61,445 bases of DNA from Victivallis lenta (GTDB lineage: Bacteria; Verrucomicrobiota; Lentisphaeria; Victivallales; Victivallaceae): positions 1-61,445 of the forward strand of contig NZ_VUNS01000029.1 of the NCBI RefSeq assembly GCF_009695545.1, given 5' to 3'. A program made the position numbers and the translations under genes. The notes under the pieces were generated by a model that was not told the DNA's origin, did not search any database, and saw only the letters and a list, made by a program, of their open reading frames with translations. Positions 53,787 to 61,445 of this stretch are shown here, piece by piece (the stretch's first letter is position 1; every line of letters starts with the position of its first letter).

Positions 53787-56700
53787 TTATTGTTCGGATT
53801 CCGCGGCTTCTCCGGTGACCGCCAGCAGGACGGCCGTACCGTTCCGGGCTGCGAATTCCAGGCTGATCCGGTCGATCATCCTGTACTCCTTCTGAAAGTC
53901 GGCAACGACGCCGGGAGTTTCGTCCCGGGCGGCATTCTCCCAGACCGAGAGGTATGCGCCGTCCCGGCCGCCGTTGCGGACCGGCCTGCCGTTCGGCAGT
54001 TCGCCCGGATTCCGCCGTCCGGCGAGCTCGAGACCGGAACGGGCTTCGAAGACGGCGCTTGAGCCGTCCGCGTAGTGAATGCGATAGCGCAGCAGCACTT
54101 CTCCCGGCGTGCCGTTTTCTTCTGCGGCATGCAGAAAGTAGAGCCGTTTCCAGCGTCCTCCGGCAGCGATTTCCGCCCGTTTCGGAAGACCGGCGGCATT
54201 CCCTGCGGCGCCGACTCCGACCGCGCCGGGTGCCAGCCGCATGGGAACTCCGTGCAGGACCCTGTCTCCGGCGGCGAAGCCGGAAGCCGTGTCGCCGCTG
54301 CCGGAAAGCGGGATCGGGGTCGTTTCCCCGCAGACGAATTCCTTTCGTCCGGAGCTGCTTCCGGCGGCGAAGCGCAGTTCCCGTTCGGTGCTGCACAGCT
54401 TCATTTCCGGCGTCGGCGCAATCGGGCCGGCCGGACGGATGGACGTTTCCCGGTGCGGCGGCCGCCAGCCGGGATAATGCAGTTCGATGCGGCTCCCGCC
54501 GGGGCCGAGCCGGAGCGAAAGCCGTTTTCCGGCGGCATCATGGCGGATGGCGCCCGCGTCCGGCGTCTTACCGTTCACCGTGATGCCGGCGGGTTCGACT
54601 GCGCTGAAGAGTTCGAGCGTGAACGGTTCCGGGGATTCGAGCTCGATTGCCGCCGTTCCCGTCGCAAAGCGGAACCAGGCATCGCGGAACGCCGCCCGGC
54701 CCCAGCCGGAGATGCGCAGCGGCGCGTCGCGTCCGGACAGGATGGCGCACCCGTCCAGCGAAAGCCCGACGATGGTGGAGCGGCCGGCGACATTGCGTGT
54801 CCAGACCGAAAATTCGTTGTCATCGAAAAGTCCGGCGCGGAACAGTTTTTCAAGTTCGCCGGTCGGTTCGCCGAGCGCGTCGCGCAGCAGGAGTTGCCGG
54901 TAAAACGCGGTCGGACCGTTCTGTCCCTCCTTTTTACCGGGCCGGACGTACCTCCAGTCGGCCCACTGCGGATACGCCTCCTCCATCCGTGCGAGAAAAA
55001 CGCGCAGCGCCCCCGGGCAGAACTCCCGGTACATCCGCAGCAGGGCGGGAGAGTGGATCATGCCGACGATACCGCTTGCCGAAAGCTGGGAATCGTCCCA
55101 TCGCGTGGCATTGACGTGACTCGAATCGAAGTAACCGAGTTCGGGAAGCTGGGTCTTCCACTCCCAGTCGTTGTTATGGGCCATGTCCCATTCGCGTTTC
55201 AGCAGTGCGCCGCAGAGCGGCACGGCCTGCCTGGCGGCGATGCAGAGCGCAAGCGCCTCGGTCCGGCGGTCGCCGACTCCCCGGGCGAGCTTCGCGGCGG
55301 CTTCGGACGCAAGCCATGAATCGGGCGCCATGTCGATTACGTGCGTGAGCGAACGGTCGGTCGTGCCGACCGCCATCGAGGCCCATTCGGCCCGGCGGGG
55401 TATGGAGCCGTACAGGTCGATGATCTGCGGCCAGTGCTTCCGGATCAGTTTCCAGTCGCCGGAGATGGCGGCGTAGCGCTGGACCGGCATCAGATGGAAG
55501 CCAGCCAGGTCGGTGATATCGTGATAGTTCAGCTGCGCGCCGTGTTTCGACCGCCAGCCGTAAGCGAGGTAGCTTCTGCCTGTGAACGGCTCGGTCCGGT
55601 CGCCGTGGCGGTGGGTGTGGTGCGCCATGCGCAGCCGGGCCGGTTCGTCGCGGACTTCCGTACAATAACGGTCGAGGACGCTTTTCATATTGCGCAGGAT
55701 GATCTGTTTCTCATCCGGCGCAAAGAGGCAGAAGCCGTTGAAATACCAGGTCCAGAAGTTGTTGATATAATGTCCCGGTGAAAAGTGGAACAGGGCGTTC
55801 GGAAGACTCAGCAGCCAGCGGCGGCTTTTCTTCTGCTGTTCCCCGTAACGTTCGGTCCGGACGAACAGTTCATCGCTGAGGTCCGGAAGCGGCAGCGTAT
55901 ATTCCGCCCGGCTGCCGGGTACGGCGCGCCACGGACCGTATATGGTGTCGAAGCCGGACTCCTCCGCGTTTTCCGGCAGCCGGGCCGGATATCCTTTCGA
56001 TGCGGCCATGGCCAGCGCCGGGGGGAGGGGAGCGTATTCCGCGCCGCCGTAATTCCAGTCGTTCTTCACGGCCCGGTAACCGAAGCGGTTTTCGATCCGC
56101 ACCGTTCCGGCCTCGCGGTCAACCGCAAAGAACTCCGTGCAGCTCCACGGGCAGGCGGTCATGACCGCGTTGAGGCGGCGGCACTGCCCGGTGACTTCGG
56201 GAGGCGGCGCCGACCACTCCTTCGACCAGTCGGGCGGCAGCGGCCGCGCTCCGTAAAGATTGGCGATCCCGATCGTGCCCGCCCGCTCCGGAAAGGAGAA
56301 GCGCAGGGCATCTCCGGCTGCCGTCACGGATTCCGGCCGGTGCTGCAGCGTCAGCAGCCACGGAGCGGCCGGAAGGCCGTTGTCGCAGAGCAGCAACAGC
56401 CAGTTTTCCGCCATGTTGCGCCACTGGAATTCCGCAAGCTCCTCCGGCGTCAGGAGTTTCGCCCCGTCACGGCAGGGAATGAGGATACGGGTAGGCAGGC
56501 AGTCGCGCCCGGCGTTCACCGCGAGCCGGATGGATCTGGTTCCGGCGGTCAGCTGTATGCCGGGAGCGAGCCGGCTGACCGCGATCATCCAGTCGGCCGG
56601 CTTGCCGTCCGCCGTTCGGCATGGATAGTTCCAATTGCTTGAAGTCCAGCTTGTTTCAAGCTCTTCCGGATCGTTTTTCAGGAACGCGGCGCCTTCCGGA

Positions 56701-57866
56701 CGGATCGACAGCCCGGTTTTCGTGCCGTCGCGGTTGACGAAGAATCCCCGGACGAGCCGTTCGCGGTCGACGGAGAACGCCAGACTCTCGCGTGTCCGGA
56801 ACTGCCAGCCGAAAAGGCCGGTACTGTATGCGTCGATGCCGCGCTGCCATGCGGGACCGCCGTTTTCGGGCGAAAGCAGGCGGTTCCAGAGAGCGGTCCT
56901 GTTCCGGTCCGCCGCGTCGAGGGAGGTGCGGGCCGCGTCGAATTCCCCCCGCGAAAGCAGAAGCCCGATCCGCTCGAGTGCGGCCCGGAAACGTGCGGTT
57001 TCTTCTTTCTGAACGGCTTTTTCGTTCCGGCGGACGATGCTGCTTTCAAGCATGTGCGCCTCGTCGAAAAGCTCCTTCAGACGCCGTCCGAACCGCAGGA
57101 CGGAGTGCTGTCGGACGAACTCACGGTCCAGCTCCATGGCGGCTTCGTACTGCCCGGGCCCGGCGCCGGAGTCGAGCGTTCCGCGGAGTGCGTGCAGCTT
57201 CTTTTGCCCGGCATCGGCTCCTTTCGGAACGATTCCATACGGCTTGAATGATTGAAGGAGCTCCTGCATATCGGCGATCTTCTCATCGGCGACGAGGCGG
57301 ATGTTCCGCACGGCACCGGCGTCGGAAAAACGGACCCGCAAGTAATCCAGCTCGACCGACGCCCACCCTTCGGCGCCGCCGGTATTGACCAGAGGATAGA
57401 GATAAAGATAGAATCCCCTGCTGTTTTCCGGGTGCCGGAATTTGGAGAAATCGATCCGGATGATATGGAATGCTCCGTCTGCTTCGAGCGGAAGCTGCTG
57501 TTCGCTCCCGCCGCCCCTGTGATGGCGCAGCCGCACCCGGAAACCGATTCCGGTCCCGGCGATTTCCGGCGAAACCCGCGCGCGCAACCGGATTTCAAGT
57601 ACTCCGAGGTCGCGGCTGTCATAGGGGGCGAACATCTCGTAGCTGGAACGCAGATACGGCTCCCCGCCGCCGTCCTTTTTCCAGTTTGCGGCGAGTTTTA
57701 AAGTTCCCTCCGGCAGCACTTTCATGCTGTCGAAGCCGTTCAGCTCCAGCCCCTGTTCTTTTACGCCGAACGCGGGGTCGAATTCCCAGGCGATTTCCGG
57801 TGCGGGGGAGTTCCCCGCCAGCCGGAACGCGGCTGTCAGCAGCAGCAACAGAATCGAATGCTTCAT
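53787..57866 (-). CDS. Very large secreted glycosidase-like protein
   Basis: Protein of 1359 residues starting MKHSILLLLLTAAFRLAGNSPAP at 57866, with GAGAGG upstream; the open frame to 58415 is a shadow of the next gene. A signal peptide is followed by a jelly-roll, carbohydrate-binding-like domain (about 20-190), a helical region (about 190-330), a beta-sandwich (about 340-600), an alpha/alpha-barrel-like region with many Trp/His/Tyr residues (about 660-1010; HYINNFWTWYFNGFCLFAPDEKQ, HHTHRHGDRTEPF, NDWEWKTQLPELGYFDSSHVNATRWDDSQLSASG) and a C-terminal beta region. No exact family. The architecture fits a glycan-active enzyme with an alpha/alpha toroid. Two bases separate it from the upstream GH-like gene. 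Confidence 0.6.
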   Translation of the reverse strand: MKHSILLLLLTAAFRLAGNSPAPEIAWEFDPAFGVKEQGLELNGFDSMKVLPEGTLKLAANWKKDGGGEPYLRSSYEMFAPYDSRDLGVLEIRLRARVSPEIAGTGIGFRVRLRHHRGGGSEQQLPLEADGAFHIIRIDFSKFRHPENSRGFYLYLYPLVNTGGAEGWASVELDYLRVRFSDAGAVRNIRLVADEKIADMQELLQSFKPYGIVPKGADAGQKKLHALRGTLDSGAGPGQYEAAMELDREFVRQHSVLRFGRRLKELFDEAHMLESSIVRRNEKAVQKEETARFRAALERIGLLLSRGEFDAARTSLDAADRNRTALWNRLLSPENGGPAWQRGIDAYSTGLFGWQFRTRESLAFSVDRERLVRGFFVNRDGTKTGLSIRPEGAAFLKNDPEELETSWTSSNWNYPCRTADGKPADWMIAVSRLAPGIQLTAGTRSIRLAVNAGRDCLPTRILIPCRDGAKLLTPEELAEFQWRNMAENWLLLLCDNGLPAAPWLLTLQHRPESVTAAGDALRFSFPERAGTIGIANLYGARPLPPDWSKEWSAPPPEVTGQCRRLNAVMTACPWSCTEFFAVDREAGTVRIENRFGYRAVKNDWNYGGAEYAPLPPALAMAASKGYPARLPENAEESGFDTIYGPWRAVPGSRAEYTLPLPDLSDELFVRTERYGEQQKKSRRWLLSLPNALFHFSPGHYINNFWTWYFNGFCLFAPDEKQIILRNMKSVLDRYCTEVRDEPARLRMAHHTHRHGDRTEPFTGRSYLAYGWRSKHGAQLNYHDITDLAGFHLMPVQRYAAISGDWKLIRKHWPQIIDLYGSIPRRAEWASMAVGTTDRSLTHVIDMAPDSWLASEAAAKLARGVGDRRTEALALCIAARQAVPLCGALLKREWDMAHNNDWEWKTQLPELGYFDSSHVNATRWDDSQLSASGIVGMIHSPALLRMYREFCPGALRVFLARMEEAYPQWADWRYVRPGKKEGQNGPTAFYRQLLLRDALGEPTGELEKLFRAGLFDDNEFSVWTRNVAGRSTIVGLSLDGCAILSGRDAPLRISGWGRAAFRDAWFRFATGTAAIELESPEPFTLELFSAVEPAGITVNGKTPDAGAIRHDAAGKRLSLRLGPGGSRIELHYPGWRPPHRETSIRPAGPIAPTPEMKLCSTERELRFAAGSSSGRKEFVCGETTPIPLSGSGDTASGFAAGDRVLHGVPMRLAPGAVGVGAAGNAAGLPKRAEIAAGGRWKRLYFLHAAEENGTPGEVLLRYRIHYADGSSAVFEARSGLELAGRRNPGELPNGRPVRNGGRDGAYLSVWENAARDETPGVVADFQKEYRMIDRISLEFAARNGTAVLLAVTGEAAESEQ

Positions 57867-57868
57867 CG

Positions 57869-60016
57869 TCAACCTCTCTGCCGGAAGTGGATCGTCAGGG
57901 CGTCGAGCGGCGGGAGCTCCGCACGAAATCCGCCCGGCTCGAATTCCCTGCCGCCGATCCGGCACGGTTCGGTGGAGCGAAGCTCGACTTGCCGCGGTTC
58001 CGGGCGGAAGTTCACGAGGAACTGTATACGTTCGCCGTCCGGCGCGGACCAGCATGATTCCGGCAGCGGCGGCAGTTCCGTGAAGGCTTTTCCGCCCCCG
58101 GCATGCTGTCGCCGGGGCCGCAGCGGAAGACGGTAGGCCGGGAGCCCGGCAACCCGAACCGGAGACTTTTCCATTTCCCCGTGCAGCAGGAACTTCCGGT
58201 ATTTCCTGCGCAGCCTGTTCAGGTTGCGGATCAGGGTGATCGCCGTTTCGTTGTCCGGCGGCGGCTCGGACCAGTCGTCCGCGGCGCCCCATGCGATCGA
58301 ACCGTCCGCCCGCAGCGTCACCGCCAGCAGTTCTCCCGCGCAGAATCCCTCCGCAAGCCGGTAGAGCAGGTTGTCCGGGCAGGCCGGGCAGTCGACATTC
58401 TGCCAGACGGTGCATTGATTCCCCAGGAAGCTGCCGGCATACCGGTGATAGACGAACGAGTAGGCCGGAACCGGCCGCCCGTAGACGACCTGGCAGATGC
58501 GGCGGGAGTCGTTGAGAGGCAGTCCCGCGAGGTAGGGCATCGAGGCGGAGCTCTCCGTGCCGAGAATCATGCGGCTGCCGGTCCGGCGGATCTGCTCATT
58601 CATGTCGTCGATCAGCCGCGTCATCGCTTCGGTCTGCCAGCGCCCCGGAACCGGCGGGTGGCGGTGTTCCTTCGAGTAGCACGGATAACATATTCCGCCG
58701 AAATTCTGGTCGAAGAACTGCAGATAGTCGATTCCGGCCTCCGCGATCCGGCGAACCTGGTCGAGCATGATTTCGCGGCCGAACTCTTCGGTGATGCAGA
58801 GCTGGGTACCTTCCCGGATGCCGTTCATCGTCCAGAGCGTTTTCCCGTCCGGGCCGCAGGCCATGCGACGGTTCAATCCGTCGCGTTCGAACTCGTCGCG
58901 GCAGGTGTAGCCGTTCATGAGGCTCCGCACCGTGAAAGCCGTTCCGGAACAGTAGAGCCCGATGCGGTTTCCCGACTCGTGCAGCAGATCCCGCAGCCGG
59001 AAGAGCGACTCCGTCCCTCCCGCCGGCGGCCAGCACCAGGGCGGCAGCCACGGGCCGTGCCGGTCCCAGCGCATCAGCAGCGCGAGCACCGGCGAGCCGA
59101 ACGCCTCCGACAGCTCCCTGAGGCGGGGAAACGCGTTTTCACAGCGGGAATACGCGTTTTCCCCTGCAAAGCTTTCCCCGCGTCCGCGGATGCTCAGAAT
59201 GACGGCGACGGGAGATTCGTCGAGCCACTCCGGCTTCGGCGGAATGCTTTTCAGCGACGGGTCGCGTCTCACCTGATCGCGGCAGATCGCGGCCGCATCC
59301 GTCCAATCCCCTTCGAAGGGACGAAGCACGATATCGTAGTCGGGAGCATAGCGCTCCGGCGGGCCGTCCTGCCCGCAGTATTGTTCGATCCGCAGCCGGA
59401 TGCGCGTTCCGTCGCCGTCATCGGCCCCGAACTCAAGCGTTTTGGTGCCGTGGCGAAAATCCTCCGCGCCGAACCAGATGCCGCCATCCGGCGAATACGA
59501 AGCCATGTACTGCATCTGGCACGGCCCCGGGTAACAGCCGCCCACCGCCATGCCGGGAGCCGAAAGCCGTTGAAAATACCGGCTGCCCTTTTCCGGCTGG
59601 TCGACGAGACATCCGTCGTGCCTGGGCCAGAAGAGCTCGTTCGATTCGGGAACGACGATGACGGGAGCATCCACGAGCTCGAGCCGGAGCGCCTCCGGCA
59701 CGCCGGTCACTTCCGGCCGGAACCGGAACGCCCGGTCGCGGAAACTGATGTCGAGTTTCACCGTCGTTCCCGGCGCGCCGGCGCAGCCGGTCCAGCGGCA
59801 GACGGCCGCGTTTTTCAGTTCCTGAAGCTCGAAATTCGCAAAATGGCCGGAATCGAGCGGCCGATAGCCTCCTTCCGCATCGACGAACCGGAGCGAGAAG
59901 GCCAGCCGGGCCGGCAGCAGGAGTTCTTTCCCGCGCCGGCGCATTGCCGCGATCGAACCGTCCCGGCGTGACAGATGGAGCTCGGAATCATCGCCGAAAA
60001 TCTTGAACACTTCCAT
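57869..60016 (-). CDS. Glycosidase-like protein (DUF6259-like)
   Basis: Protein of 715 residues, no signal peptide, GAAGGG upstream of the ATG. An N-terminal beta-sandwich (about 1-240; WPRHDGCLVDQPEKGSRYFQ, YSPDGGIWFGAEDF) is followed by a TIM-barrel-like region with active-site-type motifs (LLMRWDRHGPWLPPWCWPP, IGLYCSGTAFT, GIDYLQFFDQNFGGICYPCYSKEHRHPP, ILGTESSAS) and a C-terminal beta domain with RIQFLVNFRPEPRQVEL. The arrangement recalls GH36/GH31-type clan folds; the DUF6259 label is from memory. It is first in a leftward operon divergent from a LacI regulator that probably controls it. Confidence 0.62.
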   Translation of the reverse strand: MEVFKIFGDDSELHLSRRDGSIAAMRRRGKELLLPARLAFSLRFVDAEGGYRPLDSGHFANFELQELKNAAVCRWTGCAGAPGTTVKLDISFRDRAFRFRPEVTGVPEALRLELVDAPVIVVPESNELFWPRHDGCLVDQPEKGSRYFQRLSAPGMAVGGCYPGPCQMQYMASYSPDGGIWFGAEDFRHGTKTLEFGADDGDGTRIRLRIEQYCGQDGPPERYAPDYDIVLRPFEGDWTDAAAICRDQVRRDPSLKSIPPKPEWLDESPVAVILSIRGRGESFAGENAYSRCENAFPRLRELSEAFGSPVLALLMRWDRHGPWLPPWCWPPAGGTESLFRLRDLLHESGNRIGLYCSGTAFTVRSLMNGYTCRDEFERDGLNRRMACGPDGKTLWTMNGIREGTQLCITEEFGREIMLDQVRRIAEAGIDYLQFFDQNFGGICYPCYSKEHRHPPVPGRWQTEAMTRLIDDMNEQIRRTGSRMILGTESSASMPYLAGLPLNDSRRICQVVYGRPVPAYSFVYHRYAGSFLGNQCTVWQNVDCPACPDNLLYRLAEGFCAGELLAVTLRADGSIAWGAADDWSEPPPDNETAITLIRNLNRLRRKYRKFLLHGEMEKSPVRVAGLPAYRLPLRPRRQHAGGGKAFTELPPLPESCWSAPDGERIQFLVNFRPEPRQVELRSTEPCRIGGREFEPGGFRAELPPLDALTIHFRQRG

Positions 60017-60190
60017 ATTTTCCCTTCTTTCGTTCTTTTCGCATTGCCGTGATCGTCCTGTTTATAATTATGGCGAAAGCCGCAATGGAAAACAAGAGGC
60101 CGGAGCTCCGGTTTCCGCAAACCGCCGCAAGCGGGATTGCATTTCTGCGGAACGATCGTATATTACCGGAAGAGGAAACACGACGGGAGG
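60017..60190. promoter_or_regulatory. Divergent control region with CCGGAGCTCCGG palindrome
   Basis: Region between the GH-like operon and the LacI-family gene. It contains a perfect 12-bp palindrome CCGGAGCTCCGG (60100-60111) and ACGATCGT further right. A LacI-type repressor would be expected to bind a symmetric site here and control both directions. Confidence 0.4.
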
Positions 60191-61150
60191 ATGACGGTTT
60201 TGCAGCGGACATTCCTGAAAGACCTGGCGGAAGCCGCCGGCGTATCGGTTTCGCAGGCGTCCCGGGCGCTGAACGGCAAGGCCGAAGTCGCGCCGGAAGT
60301 GCGGCAGCGGATTCACGAACTGGCCCGGAAGATGAATTACCGGAATCTGTCGCACCAGCATACCGTCACGCTGGCCGTTCTGATCAGCTGGATGGATCAT
60401 TTCACTGCAAGCTTGTTCAATGCACTGAGCCGGGAGGCGGAGCGGAACGGAATCCGTCTCGCCGTGATTTCGCCGCAGCATCTTTCGATGCTCGACGAAT
60501 GGCTTTTCGACGGGGTGATTCTGATTTCCGGCCGCATCCTGATTCCGGACTGGCATGAACGGTGCCGGCTGCCGCTGGTCGCCGTGAACAGCCGGGGAAA
60601 CCTGCTCGACCGGATTCCCGGCGTCTTTTCCGACGGCGGCTTCTCGCAGGCGATGGAGTACCTGATCAGCCGGGGACACCGCCGGATTGCGGTCGTCAAC
60701 CCCGGAGCGGACATTCCGACCCGGGATGGGAAGAGAGGCGAAAAGGCGTTCCGGAGCGTCGCCGGAAAGTGGGGGCTCGAAGACGAGGCGCGTTATCTCT
60801 TCTACCGGGACTGGGCGGATCTCGAAGCGCGGCTTTGCCGGCTGCTCGACGAACACTATACCGCATTCCTCGATGTATCGTGCGACAACGGGCCGAGACT
60901 GCTTGACTTTTTACGGGACAGGGGCAAACAGGTTCCGGCTGATGTTTCGCTGATCACCTATGACAATCGGGAGGTCTCCGCATACCTGGAGCCCCCTCTG
61001 ACCACGCTGGCCTACGATTTCCCGGAAATGGCGCGCAGCGCGATCGAACTTATGCGGCGGCGGCTCAAAGACGGTTCCGGGCTGAATTCGGTCCGGCTCC
61101 TGACGAAGCTGACGGTTCGCGGTTCGACCGGTCCGGCGCCGAGCCGGTGA
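60191..61150 (+). CDS. LacI-family transcriptional regulator
   Basis: Protein of 319 residues with an N-terminal LacI helix-turn-helix (about 9-30; LKDLAEAAGVSVSQASRALNG), hinge helix region (VRQRIHELARKMNYR) and a sugar-binding effector domain (about 63-305). The start is uncertain. The ATG at 60191 directly abuts GGGAGG, whereas a TTG at 60200 has ideal spacing and would give MQRTFLKDLAEAAG. The effector domain starts with TVTLAVLISWMDHF and ends with the family's TTLAYDFPEMARSAIELMRRRL. It is divergent from the GH-like operon and likely represses it until its sugar ligand is present. Confidence 0.9.
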   Translation: MTVLQRTFLKDLAEAAGVSVSQASRALNGKAEVAPEVRQRIHELARKMNYRNLSHQHTVTLAVLISWMDHFTASLFNALSREAERNGIRLAVISPQHLSMLDEWLFDGVILISGRILIPDWHERCRLPLVAVNSRGNLLDRIPGVFSDGGFSQAMEYLISRGHRRIAVVNPGADIPTRDGKRGEKAFRSVAGKWGLEDEARYLFYRDWADLEARLCRLLDEHYTAFLDVSCDNGPRLLDFLRDRGKQVPADVSLITYDNREVSAYLEPPLTTLAYDFPEMARSAIELMRRRLKDGSGLNSVRLLTKLTVRGSTGPAPSR

Positions 61151-61275
61151 TTCCGGGCGCCTTGCTCCGGAATTCACCGCGGCAATCGGCGGGAAATCAA
61201 TCTCAAGCTTGTATTTTTTTAGTTGAAATTGATGTTTTCATGTAATTTCAGTTCAGGCTCCCGCAGAGAATGGGG

Positions 61276-61303
61276 CGTCCGGTTGTATTCGGGGCGTTTT
61301 TTT
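61276..61303 (+). terminator. Weak terminator after the LacI gene
   Basis: CGTCC (61276-61280) pairs with GGGCG (61292-61296) with one G-T pair and an 11-nt loop, then seven Ts. The stem is short, so this is a weak prediction. Confidence 0.3.
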
Positions 61304-61401
61304 GCGGCTGAATGCTCTTTTTTTGTATTTGCAGTATTTTCTTAAAAAATCGCAAAATATTCGATATTGGATTTGCATTCCTGAAATTATGTGTTAAATG
61401 T

Positions 61402-61434
61402 TATAATCAATAATATTGATCTCAATTATTGATT
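61402..61434. promoter_or_regulatory. Promoter -10 with overlapping inverted repeat at the right edge
   Basis: A perfect TATAAT (61402-61407) overlaps AATCAATAAT (61405-61414), which is inverted as ATTATTGATT (61425-61434) with a 10-bp spacer. The surrounding 200 bp are AT-rich and gene-free. A repressible promoter of a gene just beyond the window is the simplest reading; the -35 box is not clear. Confidence 0.4.
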
Positions 61435-61445
61435 CAGGAATGTCT

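Noticed and set aside
57867-58415. N-terminal extension of the 1359-residue protein
   Set aside because: The extra 183 codons overlap the 3' end of the DUF6259-like gene and lack a start signal; the signal peptide begins at 57866.

Overview
The window looks like a chromosome segment of a Lentisphaerota bacterium, close to Victivallis. Four genes or gene remnants encode type II-secretion-like pseudopilins with the [28 protein letters not shown]-terminus that is hugely amplified in that phylum. They sit among secreted glycoside-hydrolase-like proteins and LacI/GntR sugar regulators, in GC-rich DNA. Species assignment is inference; no rRNA or tRNA was seen.

Positions 1 to about 32,404 are the right-hand part of an integrated conjugative element (ICE). 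A leftward operon (4422 to about 412) carries a single-ring Clp-like AAA+ ATPase and three or four unknown proteins. A 265-bp AT-rich divergent promoter region contains three TAACGATAA boxes. A long rightward operon (4698-27708) encodes a type IV secretion/conjugation machine: VirB2, VirB3 and VirB4-like proteins, two giant tandem-paralogous coiled-coil exported proteins, a lipoprotein, TrbJ/VirB5-like and TrbL/VirB6-like proteins, two VirB8/TraE-like proteins, VirB9 and VirB10-like proteins, a second lipoprotein, a small membrane protein, a ParA/MinD-like ATPase, a 963-residue repeat protein and a VirD4-like coupling ATPase whose membrane segments are at the C-terminus. A Doc/AbrB-type toxin-antitoxin pair follows. 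The integration module (32022-28537, leftward) holds an intact tyrosine integrase, an excisionase-like HTH protein, an unknown 290-residue protein and, translationally coupled to it, a tyrosine-recombinase-like protein that has lost most catalytic residues.

The element ends inside a pseudopilin gene. At about 32,405 the sequence changes into the middle of the pseudopilin hydrophobic-helix codons, so the integration target is apparently a pseudopilin gene and not a tRNA. The left end of the element lies outside the window; no relaxase or VirB11 was recognised.

Positions 32,405-61,445 are host-like DNA for polysaccharide degradation. A rightward cluster (33842-43321) contains a GntR-LacI hybrid regulator, a TIM-barrel-like protein, a SIS-domain sugar isomerase-like protein, a frameshifted pseudopilin, a LamG-DUF4091 (GH123-like) protein, an unknown protein, a Gfo/Idh/MocA oxidoreductase and a sugar-binding protein. 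A leftward cluster (50678-43341) has a large GH-like protein, a pseudopilin and two GH71-like proteins, one fused to a formylglycine-generating-enzyme-type domain. Further right are a lipoprotein, a sugar O-acetyltransferase, another pseudopilin, a tandem palindromic repeat, and two very large GH-like genes (60016-53787) divergent from a LacI regulator (60191-61150).
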